15,283 nucleotides of DNA. It comes from DATAMF01 sp964472565. GTDB lineage: Bacteria; Chloroflexota; Anaerolineae; Aggregatilineales; Aggregatilineaceae. This document shows positions 1-7,725 of the stretch, piece after piece; position 1 is the stretch's first letter, and each line of letters begins with the position of its first letter. The stretch is from assembly GCA_964472565.1 (NCBI GenBank), contig CAYYNB010000152.1, positions 1 through 15,283 of the forward strand. The letters run 5' to 3'. Under the pieces are notes generated by a model that was given only the letters and a program-made list of their open reading frames with translations, made no database searches and was not told where the DNA came from. The position numbers were made by a program, and so were the translations under genes.

Positions 1-85
1 CCCCCCCCCCGTGATCGCCCTTTTGACTGCTAAAAACCGGAATTTGAGGGAGGAATGGGCTGTCTGGCCCGGAAGAAGTTGTCAT
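1..85 (-). CDS. possible 5' end of a gene running off the left edge
   Basis: On the minus strand an ATG at 85-83 opens a frame that stays open for 28 codons to the window edge. It begins MTTSSGPDSPFLPQIP and ends in glycines because of the C-run at positions 1-10. It lies about 130 bases downstream of a good minus-strand promoter (222-250) and has a weak purine-rich stretch (AAAGGGCAG) before the ATG. The peptide is polar and low in complexity, with no recognisable domain, so it could be the disordered start of a real protein or simply an open frame in leader DNA. The C10 tract may also be a contig-end artefact. Confidence 0.25.
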   Translation of the reverse strand, partial: MTTSSGPDSPFLPQIPVFSSQKGDHGGG

Positions 86-187
86 CTTCTGCCCTTTCGC
101 GTCGTCTGCGCGTCGTGAAGTCGTTATTTCAGGCGCTGGACCGTGCGGCTTTGGGCTAAGACTTTCTCCCTATTTTCTTTACCCCAT

Positions 188-212
188 CTCCCCTTACCTT
201 AGGAAAGGGGAG
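188..212 (-). repeat. inverted repeat / hairpin
   Basis: CTCCCCTT (188-195) and AAGGGGAG (205-212) form a perfect 8-bp stem around a 9-base loop. It lies just downstream of the predicted start of transcription from the 222-250 promoter, so it would sit at the very 5' end of that leftward transcript. No U-run follows on either strand, so a terminator role is doubtful; an mRNA-stabilising or regulatory role is possible. Confidence 0.4.
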
Positions 213-221
213 TCAAACAGG

Positions 222-250
222 AGTATAGCACGGTTGTTCGATTCTGTCAT
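222..250 (-). promoter_or_regulatory. sigma-70-type promoter, leftward, extended -10
   Basis: Read on the minus strand: ATGACA (250-245, five of six consensus -35 bases), a 17-base spacer, and TATACT (227-222) directly preceded by TGC, an extended -10. It lies downstream of the permease gene and points away from it, so it should serve a gene to the left of the window. The 16 bases around its -10 recur at 2904-2919 with one mismatch. Confidence 0.55.
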
Positions 251-254
251 GGCT

Positions 255-279
255 TTCACCGGCTAACTTCACTGGTGAA
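255..279 (-). terminator. weak hairpin after the permease gene
   Basis: TTCACC (255-260) pairs with GGTGAA (274-279), 24 bases past the permease stop codon. The stem is only 6 bp with a 13-base loop and no U-run, so this is at best a weak terminator. It is listed because a transcript end is expected between the permease stop and the next promoter. Confidence 0.22.
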
Positions 280-303
280 CTTGGATGGTTAATAATGCTG
301 GCC

Positions 304-1245
304 TTACCCGCTTTTCTGGACGGCGCGGCGGATGCCATCGGACATCAGATTGACGCCGATGACGAGCAGGGCAATGGCGGCGGCGGGATATTCGAGCGCC
401 CAGGGGGCCAACTGATACTGGCCTTGCCCGCTGTATTCACTCACCATGCGGCCCCAATCGGGGATCGGCGGGCGCACACCAACGCCTAAAAAGCCCAATG
501 AGGCCACCAGAAAGATCGCATAGGAAAAGCGCAGTGACGCTTCCACCACCAGCGCGGGAATCACCGACGGGAAAATCTCGCGGAAGATGATGTAGAACCG
601 CGACTCGCCGCGAGTCTGCGCCGCCTGCACAAATTCCAATGACTTGATTTCGAGGGTCCGGCTGCGCACGACCCGCGCCACGATGGGCACATAAACCAGA
701 GCGATCACCAGCAGCACGCTGTTATCAACCAGCGCGGCCTGAAGGCTGCCTTTTTCAAACTCTACCGCTTTCAGCGTGCCAAGGATCACCAGGGAAATGA
801 GCAGGGCGGGCATCGCCAGCAGTGCATCGATCACCCGCCCGCTGATCTCATCGATCCAGCCGCCCTGATAACCGATGAACAGGCCAACCATGGTCCCCAG
901 CAGCACGGCGATCAGGGTGCCAAAGCCCGCTACGGTGAAGATCGTCCGCGCGCCGAGAATCACCCGGCTGAACACATCGCGGCCTAACACATCGGTCCCA
1001 AAAGGAAAATCGCCCAGCGAATAGGAAGCTCGCTCGAAGGGGTGGTGGACGATGCCATCGACAAGCTGGCCGAGCGTGGGATGCTGGCGAACCGGGATAT
1101 ACTGGCCCTCGCTGTCGAAAATATCGTTTTCGTCATAGGGCGCAAGCTGATCACCAAACAGGGCCAGCATCAGAAAAAACAAGACAATAGCAGCCCCCAG
1201 CGCTGACTGTGGACTGCGGATGATTTCTTTGAGAAAACGCAGCAT
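304..1245 (-). CDS. ABC transporter permease, DppC/OppC type
   Basis: Inner-membrane permease subunit (313 aa) of an oligopeptide/dipeptide/nickel-type importer; the substrate cannot be told from sequence. A short cytoplasmic start is followed by TM1 (about 15-33), an extracytoplasmic loop typical of the OppC N-terminal domain, then the binding-protein-dependent transport domain with about five more helices. The ATPase-contacting EAA-type loop is visible at about 206-225 (AAQTRGESRFYIIFREIFP), followed by the usual LGFLGVGVRPPIPDWG segment. Length fits the family. The start has a good ribosome site (GGCAGGAG about 10 bases upstream). It follows the substrate-binding protein gene by 72 bases, with an attenuator-like hairpin between. 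The DppB-type partner normally encoded beside it is absent here. Confidence 0.93.
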   Translation of the reverse strand: MLRFLKEIIRSPQSALGAAIVLFFLMLALFGDQLAPYDENDIFDSEGQYIPVRQHPTLGQLVDGIVHHPFERASYSLGDFPFGTDVLGRDVFSRVILGARTIFTVAGFGTLIAVLLGTMVGLFIGYQGGWIDEISGRVIDALLAMPALLISLVILGTLKAVEFEKGSLQAALVDNSVLLVIALVYVPIVARVVRSRTLEIKSLEFVQAAQTRGESRFYIIFREIFPSVIPALVVEASLRFSYAIFLVASLGFLGVGVRPPIPDWGRMVSEYSGQGQYQLAPWALEYPAAAIALLVIGVNLMSDGIRRAVQKSG

Positions 1246-1265
1246 CCTGACACGACTCCTGCCTT

Positions 1266-1289
1266 AAAAGGGACGGGTGGCCCCGCCCC
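1266..1289 (-). terminator. intercistronic hairpin plus U-run (attenuator)
   Basis: On the minus strand GGGGCGGG, loop GCCA and CCCGTCCC form an 8-bp GC-rich stem with one G-U pair, followed immediately by TTTT. This is the form of an intrinsic terminator. Its place between the binding-protein gene and the permease gene fits partial termination that yields more binding protein than permease, a common arrangement in ABC import operons. The left arm also belongs to the AGGGGC palindrome type seen elsewhere in this window. Confidence 0.6.
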
Positions 1290-1317
1290 TCTGGTATTCA
1301 TGTGACACCGGAATATG

Positions 1318-2856
1318 TCAGGCAATGGTCACATGCTGAAGATTGGTCCGGCCTGCAAAGGGATGGACCTCGACGCCCGTTACATAATCACCCATCACGC
1401 CGAACTGCGCAAAGAAGTAGGGGATGATGATGGGGCCGCGTTCAATCATGATCCGCTGAATGGTTTTGTAGGCGTTGACGCGCTCGGTTTCGTCCAATGA
1501 CGATCCGGCTAATTCGATCAGTTGATCGAGTTCGGGATCGCTGAAATGCGACTCGTTCCACTGCGCGCCCGTTTTGAGATACAAATCCAGGTAGACCTGC
1601 GGCACGGGACGCGCTCCCCAGGGGGTAATGCCCAGGTCAACCTCTAACCAGCCGTTATCGGCATAATAAACTGCTTCTTCCTGCGGCTCGATGGTGATGC
1701 GAATCCCTGCATCCTGCCATTGGGCGGCGAGCAGTTCGGCCAGCGCGACACGATCCGCCAGATTGGGGACGTAGAGCGTCATATCGAGGCCATCGGGATA
1801 ACCTGCCTGCGCCAACAGCGCCTTGGCACCTTCGGGATCACGCGGGGGCATGGGCGTTTCTTCGGAATAGTAGGCGGCAAAAACAGGACCAATAGGTGAG
1901 TCGCGGCCTACCGCACCATAGCCAAGCTGGATGCGATCAAAAATGGCCTGCCGGTCCGTTGCCATGCGAAACGCCTGCCGAACTTCGACTTTGCTGCCCG
2001 GTTCACGATCCGAACGCAGGCGCACGACATCGTGACCGCTGGTCGAAACCGACTGTGATTGGAAGGCGGTATCGCCGCTGAGCGCGAGGAATGTGGCGTT
2101 GTCCATACGCAGCACGAGATCGATCTGGCCGCCGCGCAGGGCATTCAGCGCGCCATCGACATTATCAAAATATTCAAATTGCAGCGTTTCGACACCGGGC
2201 GCACCGCCCCAATAATCCGCATTGGCGTTCAGGGTGGGGCTGAAGGCACCATCCGGGGTGCGGAATGGTCCCGTGCCGTTGAAGTTTTCGCCGGGATTTT
2301 CCGCGCCAGATTTCAGAATGACAGCGTGGTTATCGGTGAGGTTATACAGGAAATCAGGATTAGGGGCGCTGAGTTTAAAAACGACACTATTTCCTTCGCC
2401 CGCTTCGATGCTGGCTACATTGGCGTAAAGGTTCGCCGTTGGCGTTTCGGGATCGCTGCGCAGGCGCTCGAAGGTCCATAGAATGTCATCGATGATCAGA
2501 TCGCTGCCATCGTGGAATTTGACGCCTTCAGCAATCTGTAGGGTGTAGGTGAGTCCGTCATCACTGACCGACCATCCAGTTGCCAGGCGGGGTGTTAGTT
2601 CGGATGCGCTGTTGGTATCGATCAAATAGTCGTAAACCGCATTCAGATAGGCAATTTCGACATCGGCTGAGGCGAACAGTGGGTCCAGCGCGACCGGGGA
2701 ACCTCCCCAGCCAACAACCAGTGTCCCCGACTGGCGGCGGGTGCGGATGGCCGCCTCAACGAGATCAAAATGCTGGGGGAGAGCCAGCGCAGCCAGACCA
2801 GCAGCACTGAATTTGAGGAAACTACGGCGAGATAACTGAAGGGATTTCTCAATCAT
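1318..2856 (-). CDS. ABC transporter substrate-binding protein, family 5, Tat-exported
   Basis: Extracytoplasmic solute-binding protein (512 aa) of the peptide/nickel/oligosaccharide class (SBP family 5). The N-terminus carries a textbook twin-arginine motif, SRRSFLK at residues 9-15, then a hydrophobic stretch AAGLAALALP, so it is probably exported folded through the Tat system. After the signal comes the usual opening (VGWGGSPVALDPL), and the body shows family features such as VKFHDGSDLIIDDILWTFER, a GTGPF motif and DRQAIFDRI. There is no lipobox cysteine, so it is not an obvious lipoprotein. Start choice is supported by GAGAGGAAG 6-8 bases upstream and a promoter at 2893-2921. It is first in the minus-strand operon with the DppC-like permease. 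Confidence 0.94.
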   Translation of the reverse strand: MIEKSLQLSRRSFLKFSAAGLAALALPQHFDLVEAAIRTRRQSGTLVVGWGGSPVALDPLFASADVEIAYLNAVYDYLIDTNSASELTPRLATGWSVSDDGLTYTLQIAEGVKFHDGSDLIIDDILWTFERLRSDPETPTANLYANVASIEAGEGNSVVFKLSAPNPDFLYNLTDNHAVILKSGAENPGENFNGTGPFRTPDGAFSPTLNANADYWGGAPGVETLQFEYFDNVDGALNALRGGQIDLVLRMDNATFLALSGDTAFQSQSVSTSGHDVVRLRSDREPGSKVEVRQAFRMATDRQAIFDRIQLGYGAVGRDSPIGPVFAAYYSEETPMPPRDPEGAKALLAQAGYPDGLDMTLYVPNLADRVALAELLAAQWQDAGIRITIEPQEEAVYYADNGWLEVDLGITPWGARPVPQVYLDLYLKTGAQWNESHFSDPELDQLIELAGSSLDETERVNAYKTIQRIMIERGPIIIPYFFAQFGVMGDYVTGVEVHPFAGRTNLQHVTIA

Positions 2857-2892
2857 AATCTGACTTCCTCTCTCACTCGAGTTGATAGATTA

Positions 2893-2921
2893 ATTATGAC
2901 AAAAACATCCGTGCTATACAA
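2893..2921 (-). promoter_or_regulatory. candidate promoter of the binding-protein operon
   Basis: On the minus strand TTGTAT (2921-2916), a 17-base spacer and CATAAT (2898-2893, five of six -10 consensus bases) precede the binding-protein start by about 30 bases of leader. It overlaps the shared 16-base motif at 2904-2919, so a protein bound to that motif could block this promoter. Confidence 0.45.
2896..2920 (+). promoter_or_regulatory. rightward extended -10 / shared motif copy
   Basis: On the plus strand ATGACA (2896-2901) is followed after only 13 bases by TGC-TATACA (2912-2920). Apart from the spacer being 4 bases short, this matches the 222-250 promoter: 15 of 16 bases agree across AACATCCGTGCTATAC. 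The short spacer makes it a poor standard promoter unless the extended -10 suffices. It may instead be an operator shared by the two sites. Confidence 0.35.
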
Positions 2922-2997
2922 CGTTTGTTTTATGATTCTGTTAATATGAGATCGGACTAGTAAATTGCACAAACCTGATGCATGAGGGAGAAAAAGC

Positions 2998-3026
2998 TTG
3001 CGTAAATTCCACAATATCTGTAATAT
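2998..3026 (+). promoter_or_regulatory. candidate promoter of the ABC export-type operon
   Basis: TTGCGT (2998-3003), a 17-base spacer and TAATAT (3021-3026) stand about 155 bases before the first ATPase start. The match is moderate (TTG of the -35; four of six in the -10). The rest of the 2857-3188 divergent region is AT-rich and holds no gene that I can support. Confidence 0.35.
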
Positions 3027-3188
3027 TTGCCGCAGCTTTATATTCCTATCGCCCTGAAAATAATCCCCGTTAACTTAAACAGGAAACTGTGATTCTGGAA
3101 TTTTGCTCGTCCGAGAAACATTCTAGACATGAGTTGCGTATTCTTTTTGGCTTTCGTTGAGCGTCTCGATAAAAAGGAGATAGACGCG

Positions 3189-3950
3189 ATGGCAGACGCC
3201 TTCATACAGGTCCGAAATCTGGTTAAAACCTTCGATACCCCCGCCGGGCCGCTCAATGTGTTGCGCGGCATCAATCTTGAGATTCATAAGGGCGACTTTG
3301 TTGCCATTGTAGGACCATCAGGCAGTGGAAAAACCACTTTTCTGAATATGCTCACAGGCGTTGACTCACCGACTGCCGGTGAGATTGTGGTGGATGGTGT
3401 GCCGATCACGCAGGTTCCCCAACGCAAACTGACGAAGTGGCGCGCCCGCACGATTGGAATTGTTTTCCAGTTTTTCCAATTGCTGCCGACTCTGACTGTG
3501 GCCGAAAATGTCATCGCCCCGATGGATTTGTCTGGGGTGTGGAAATCGAAAGAACGCCGCGATGTGGCGATGAAGCTGTTGGATCGCTTCGGAATTGCGG
3601 ATCAAGCGTATAAAACGCCCGATATGCTCTCCGGTGGGCAGCAGCAGCGCGTGGCAATTGCCCGCGCCCTGGCAAATAATCCGCCGCTGGTGGTGGGCGA
3701 CGAACCGACGGGCAACCTGGATCGCATGAGCGCGCAAAATGTGTTTAGTCTGTTCCGCGAACTGGCTGAAAAAGGCACTACCGTTTTGATTGTGACACAT
3801 GACCGCGAGTTGGTAACCCATGTGCCGAAGATTTTCGAACTCACCGACGGCATGATTGGTGAAACGACTCTGGCGGCGGCGGCGGCGCGCCGGACACAGG
3901 AACTGCTCGCACTACGAACAAAATCGGCAATTCGAGGAGGTGCTCAATGA
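3189..3950 (+). CDS. ABC transporter ATPase, LolD/MacB type (ATPase 1)
   Basis: Cytoplasmic ATP-binding subunit (253 aa) of a MacB/LolCDE/FtsX-class transporter. Visible motifs: Walker A GPSGSGKT (42-49), Q-loop in VFQFFQLLPTLTV (Gln94), signature LSGGQQQR (147-154), Walker B with VVGDEPTGNLD (168-178) and switch His204 in VTHDRE. All catalytic positions are intact. The PTGNLD after Walker B is typical of the LolD/MacB branch. I chose the ATG at 3189 because AAGGAGAT lies 7-8 bases upstream; an in-frame ATG at 3129 has no ribosome site. The C-terminal tail after the ATPase core is Ala/Arg-rich. Its stop overlaps the permease start (ATGA), implying coupled translation. Confidence 0.95.
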   Translation: MADAFIQVRNLVKTFDTPAGPLNVLRGINLEIHKGDFVAIVGPSGSGKTTFLNMLTGVDSPTAGEIVVDGVPITQVPQRKLTKWRARTIGIVFQFFQLLPTLTVAENVIAPMDLSGVWKSKERRDVAMKLLDRFGIADQAYKTPDMLSGGQQQRVAIARALANNPPLVVGDEPTGNLDRMSAQNVFSLFRELAEKGTTVLIVTHDRELVTHVPKIFELTDGMIGETTLAAAAARRTQELLALRTKSAIRGGAQ

Positions 3951-6922
3951 TTAGAACACGTACACGAAAAATTTTGCGCGATGTGTGGGCGCGTAAAGGC
4001 CGCACCGCACTGGTTTCGCTGGCGATCTTCATCGGTGTAACGGGCACGATTGCCCTGTTTTCGATGAGTAATATCCTGGTGGGGCAGCTCACTGAGGATA
4101 TTCAGGAAGACAAATTATCGATGATGGATCTCTTCCTGGAAACCGATACCACGCGGCAGATTGACAACGCTGAAGTGCTACAGGGCCTTGCGGCGTATCC
4201 CGGCGTGACGGTGATTGTCGGTGGTGAAGCCGGATCGACGATTTACTTCAAAGAGCCGGGTGAGGAAGATTTCGAGGATGGTAATATCACCTCGCGCGTG
4301 GTGTGGAATGGCGATGCCGAAAACCCGCAAATCGTGGACGTGTTTGACGATTCCCCATTGGAGCCGATCCGCCTGCTGACCGAAGGTGAACGGAACGAGC
4401 AGGATGGACGCTGGCCCGAAGTGGGGAAAAATGAGCTGGTGGTCGAACGCCGGATGGCCGATGAATACGATCTGAAGGTCGGCGACAAACTGATCATGCG
4501 CGTTCCGAGCGCCTCTCGCGTGGAAGCAACTGCTGGTGTGGTTGGGACAGAAGAAGAGTGGACGATTGTCGGTATTGCCTTCGATCCCTATGCGTTTGTC
4601 CCCAAAACCGCTGTTTACACGACGCTCGACAACTCGAATTATCTGACAAGCACCATCGGTTTTTCGACGATTGAGACGCGGTTCCAGGATTATGATCTGG
4701 CTGTGGATAACAAGCAGGGTTTCCAGGACTGCTTAACAGGCAGTTGCCCGCCCGGTGTCTCGATTGAATCGGACGGAACCGGTTATATCCCCCGTTTTAT
4801 CCAGACCGAAAACCCGGCCAGTAACTCGCTGATCCAACAAGCCAAATTGCTGGGTAATCTGCTGGGCTTCCTGGCCTTGGTCGCGCTGGTAGTGTCGGGC
4901 TTCCTGGTCATTAACGTGATCTCGTCGCTGGTGGTGGAACAAAAGCGTCAAATCGGCGTGATGAAATCGCTGGGTGCCTCACGTGGTGACGCTTTCTTCA
5001 TCTATTCGGGTATCGCCTTTATGTACGGCTTGATCGGCGTGATCCCTGGGGTGATTGTGGGGATTCCAGCGGGCAATGCGGCGGCGCATGCACTGTCTAC
5101 CCAGGTGAATACCGTGTTGGAAGGTTTCAAGACTTCAACCGGATCGATTATTCTCGGTGTGGTGGTTGGTCTGCTCGTCCCGGTGATCGCGTCGCTGCTG
5201 CCCGTGTTCAACGGTACACGGGTGCGCATTCTGGAAGCCATCACGGACCTCGGTATTGACGCGAATTACGGCAGCGGCCCGCTGGCAAAGTTGATCAGCA
5301 AACTGCCCATTCCGGTCACGGTACGCCAGGGACTGAGCAACGTCAGCATCAAAAAGACGCGGCTGCTCTTCACGGTGATCACGCTGGCGGTTGCGGTGGG
5401 CGCATTTATGGGCATTACGGGCATCCTCAACGCGATGACCGAAGGCATCCAGTCCTACATCGACACGTTTAATGTCCAAGTCGGTGTCGCCCCCGTCCAG
5501 AACGTGGATCCTCTTTTGTTCGAAACCGCGCTCAAGGAGCAGTTTGGGGAAGACATCAAATCGCTGGAATACGGGTTCTCGGTCCAGGTCGAATTTGATG
5601 GCTATGAACCTGAAATCTCGCCGTTTGGCCCTCCTGGTATTCTGGCCTACGGCTATAATGTCGAAAGCTCGAAGGAAAACCGGTCCTTTGAATTCACCAT
5701 CGATAAAGGTGAAGACCTGACGGTGAAGACGGCGCGCGAAGATAGTCCACGCGGTATCATTTTCTCCAGCGCCCTGGCGACCAATATGAATGTGAAGATT
5801 GGTGATATCGTCACGCTGCGCGTACCGGGCAACACCGAAGACCTGAAGATCATCGGTATTTCCGATTTCCTGCTGGATCAGGTGTGGCTGGACTGGGAAA
5901 CGCTGGCGGATATTGCCAACTATCGCTACGTGCCAACCGATCAGTCACCGACCAGCCAGGCTTTCTTTGCCCAGATTCCCGAAGAATATCTGCCGGCAGT
6001 TCAATCGGTGGTGCGTTATGTGAGCAATGTGGATGTGGATGGCCCCGCGAGTGACGCCAATGTGATGGCCCTCGGCCTTGACGCCTCTTCCGAAGTGCTG
6101 CCGCAACTGCTGCAATTCTCGTCCGGTGAACTCTTCAGCGCTGAGAATCCCGGCGTGGTGATCAGTAGCTCACTGGAGGCGCAGGGTTACAAAGTCGGGG
6201 ATGAGATTACGCTCAATTCAACGCTGGTCGAAGATGCTGCCCAAACCTATACCATTGTGGGCGTCTTTGCCGATGTACTGCCGCCGAGCGCCGATGGGCC
6301 GGTGGGCTATGTGGGTATTCTGTGGAGCGAACTGGCCTCGCTGGATCAGTTGGAATCCAAGCTGCGGCCCCAGATTTACTTCCTGAACACGCCGGATGAT
6401 GAAGCAACCGCGGACGATTTGAACGATCTCGCGTCGGATATGAGCGAAAAGATGGTTCAGCAGGGTATGCCAATTTTCTACCTGAACCTTGTCGAACTTA
6501 CCGACCAGATCAGCCAGGGCTTCATGACGATCCAGGCCGTTTTAAGCGCCGTCGTCGGGTTGATCGCGCTGGTCGGGGCGCTCGGTTTGTTGACCACCCT
6601 CTCGATGAGTGTATTCGAACGCCAGAAGGAAATCGGTGTGATGCGTTCTATCGGCGCGAGTTCGCGCATCGTCGCTACCCAATTCCTGACCGAAGGGATC
6701 GTGGTGGGTGTGATTGCGTGGCTGTTGGGCATCCCGATTATGATCCTGGTTCAGATGCTGCTGATTGGTATCATTGGCGACGAACTGTTCACATTGGCTA
6801 TCGAGCCGAACGTGGTCCTGATCGGTTTGATCGGCATGATGGTTATCACGGTGATCGCCAGCCTGTGGCCGTCGCTTGGTGCAGCGCGCAAGACGGTATC
6901 CGACATTCTGCGCTATCAATAA
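3947..6922 (+). CDS. tandem-repeat FtsX/MacB/LolC-like ABC permease
   Basis: Membrane subunit (991 aa) of a type VII, mechanotransmission-class ABC transporter. It holds two complete MacB/LolC-like halves in one chain. Half 1: TM1 about 21-41, extracytoplasmic domain to about 300, then three helices (301-325, 348-375, 400-421). Half 2: TM about 473-497, extracytoplasmic domain to about 860, then three helices (866-888, 909-943, 957-981). The two FtsX domains carry matching cytoplasmic motifs after their first helix: EQKRQIGVMKSLGAS (331-345) and ERQKEIGVMRSIGAS (891-905). The start has a strong AGGAGG site and overlaps the ATPase 1 stop by 4 bases. Members of this class move lipoproteins, peptides or drugs, or transmit force to periplasmic enzymes; the substrate here is unknown. 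A Cys pair (CLTGSC, about 263-268) sits in the first outer domain. Confidence 0.94.
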   Translation: MIRTRTRKILRDVWARKGRTALVSLAIFIGVTGTIALFSMSNILVGQLTEDIQEDKLSMMDLFLETDTTRQIDNAEVLQGLAAYPGVTVIVGGEAGSTIYFKEPGEEDFEDGNITSRVVWNGDAENPQIVDVFDDSPLEPIRLLTEGERNEQDGRWPEVGKNELVVERRMADEYDLKVGDKLIMRVPSASRVEATAGVVGTEEEWTIVGIAFDPYAFVPKTAVYTTLDNSNYLTSTIGFSTIETRFQDYDLAVDNKQGFQDCLTGSCPPGVSIESDGTGYIPRFIQTENPASNSLIQQAKLLGNLLGFLALVALVVSGFLVINVISSLVVEQKRQIGVMKSLGASRGDAFFIYSGIAFMYGLIGVIPGVIVGIPAGNAAAHALSTQVNTVLEGFKTSTGSIILGVVVGLLVPVIASLLPVFNGTRVRILEAITDLGIDANYGSGPLAKLISKLPIPVTVRQGLSNVSIKKTRLLFTVITLAVAVGAFMGITGILNAMTEGIQSYIDTFNVQVGVAPVQNVDPLLFETALKEQFGEDIKSLEYGFSVQVEFDGYEPEISPFGPPGILAYGYNVESSKENRSFEFTIDKGEDLTVKTAREDSPRGIIFSSALATNMNVKIGDIVTLRVPGNTEDLKIIGISDFLLDQVWLDWETLADIANYRYVPTDQSPTSQAFFAQIPEEYLPAVQSVVRYVSNVDVDGPASDANVMALGLDASSEVLPQLLQFSSGELFSAENPGVVISSSLEAQGYKVGDEITLNSTLVEDAAQTYTIVGVFADVLPPSADGPVGYVGILWSELASLDQLESKLRPQIYFLNTPDDEATADDLNDLASDMSEKMVQQGMPIFYLNLVELTDQISQGFMTIQAVLSAVVGLIALVGALGLLTTLSMSVFERQKEIGVMRSIGASSRIVATQFLTEGIVVGVIAWLLGIPIMILVQMLLIGIIGDELFTLAIEPNVVLIGLIGMMVITVIASLWPSLGAARKTVSDILRYQ

Positions 6923-6936
6923 ACAAAACACTGCGT

Positions 6937-6960
6937 AGGGGTAATGCATGCATTGCCCTT
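6937..6960 (+). repeat. intercistronic palindrome (hairpin)
   Basis: AGGGGTAATG (6937-6946), loop CATG and CATTGCCCTT (6951-6960) form a 10-bp stem with two G-U pairs, centred on the perfect 12-base palindrome AATGCATGCATT. It sits 14 bases past the permease stop and before ATPase 2. No U-run follows. It occludes the upstream in-frame ATG at 6948, which supports the later start at 6990. Confidence 0.55.
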
Positions 6961-6989
6961 ATATCCGAAATATGGAGAGAGAGACGACG

Positions 6990-7715
6990 ATGGGAAGCGG
7001 AAAACCAGTCATCCAACTGCAAAAGGTGGAGAAAATCTACAAAACCAAAGCCGGTCCGCTGCGCGTGCTGAAAGGCGTGGACCTGAGCATCAACGAAGGT
7101 GAATTCGTGGCGATTGTCGGCCCGTCCGGGTCGGGCAAATCGACGCTGATCAACATGATCACGGGCATTGACCGCCCGACGAGTGGGGAAGTGCATGTGG
7201 CAGGGCAGCGCCTGACCAATCTGAGCGAAAACGCGGTGGCGAAGTGGCGCGGGGCGAATGTGGGGGTGGTGTTCCAGTTTTTCCAACTGCTGCCGACGCT
7301 GACCGTGCTGGAAAACGTGATGATGCCGATGAACTATGTCGGCACATACAAGGGCGAGCGCCGCGAGCGGGGGATGAGCCTGCTCGAACTGGTGGACCTG
7401 CCCGACGTGGCGCACAAGTACCCCAGCCAGATTTCGGGTGGACAGCAGCAGCGGGCCGCCATCGCCCGCGCCCTGGCGAACGATCCGAAGGTGATCGTGG
7501 GCGACGAACCCACCGGCAACCTCGATCTGGTGTCCGCCGGTCTGATGTTCGCCCTGTTCGAAGACCTCGTTTCGCAGGGCAAGACGATTGTCATGGTGAC
7601 CCATGACCGCGACCTGGCCGGGCAGATTCCACGCGTGGAAGAAGTGCGCGACGGGCAGTTGGTGGCCCAGAGCGAAATCGACCAGCGGTTGGTAGCGAAT
7701 GCTCAAGAAGAGTAA
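6990..7715 (+). CDS. ABC transporter ATPase, LolD/MacB type (ATPase 2)
   Basis: Second ATP-binding subunit (241 aa) beside the tandem permease. Motifs: Walker A GPSGSGKS (44-51), Q-loop Gln96 within VFQFFQLLPTLTV, signature ISGGQQQR (148-155), Walker B with VIVGDEPTGNLD (168-179) and switch His205 in VTHDRD. All are intact. It is closely related to ATPase 1, sharing long identical blocks in protein and even in DNA around the Q-loop, so the two arose by duplication or pair as a heterodimer on the two permease halves. The ATG at 6990 is chosen because GGAGAG lies about 10 bases upstream; ATGs at 6948 and 6972 are in frame but lack a ribosome site. It follows the permease by 67 bases containing a hairpin. 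Confidence 0.95.
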   Translation: MGSGKPVIQLQKVEKIYKTKAGPLRVLKGVDLSINEGEFVAIVGPSGSGKSTLINMITGIDRPTSGEVHVAGQRLTNLSENAVAKWRGANVGVVFQFFQLLPTLTVLENVMMPMNYVGTYKGERRERGMSLLELVDLPDVAHKYPSQISGGQQQRAAIARALANDPKVIVGDEPTGNLDLVSAGLMFALFEDLVSQGKTIVMVTHDRDLAGQIPRVEEVRDGQLVAQSEIDQRLVANAQEE

Positions 7716-7725
7716 CTGAGTTTGA

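Noticed and set aside
3129..3188. N-terminal extension of ATPase 1 from the ATG at 3129
   Set aside because: There is no ribosome site, and a strong one precedes the ATG at 3189, where family similarity begins.
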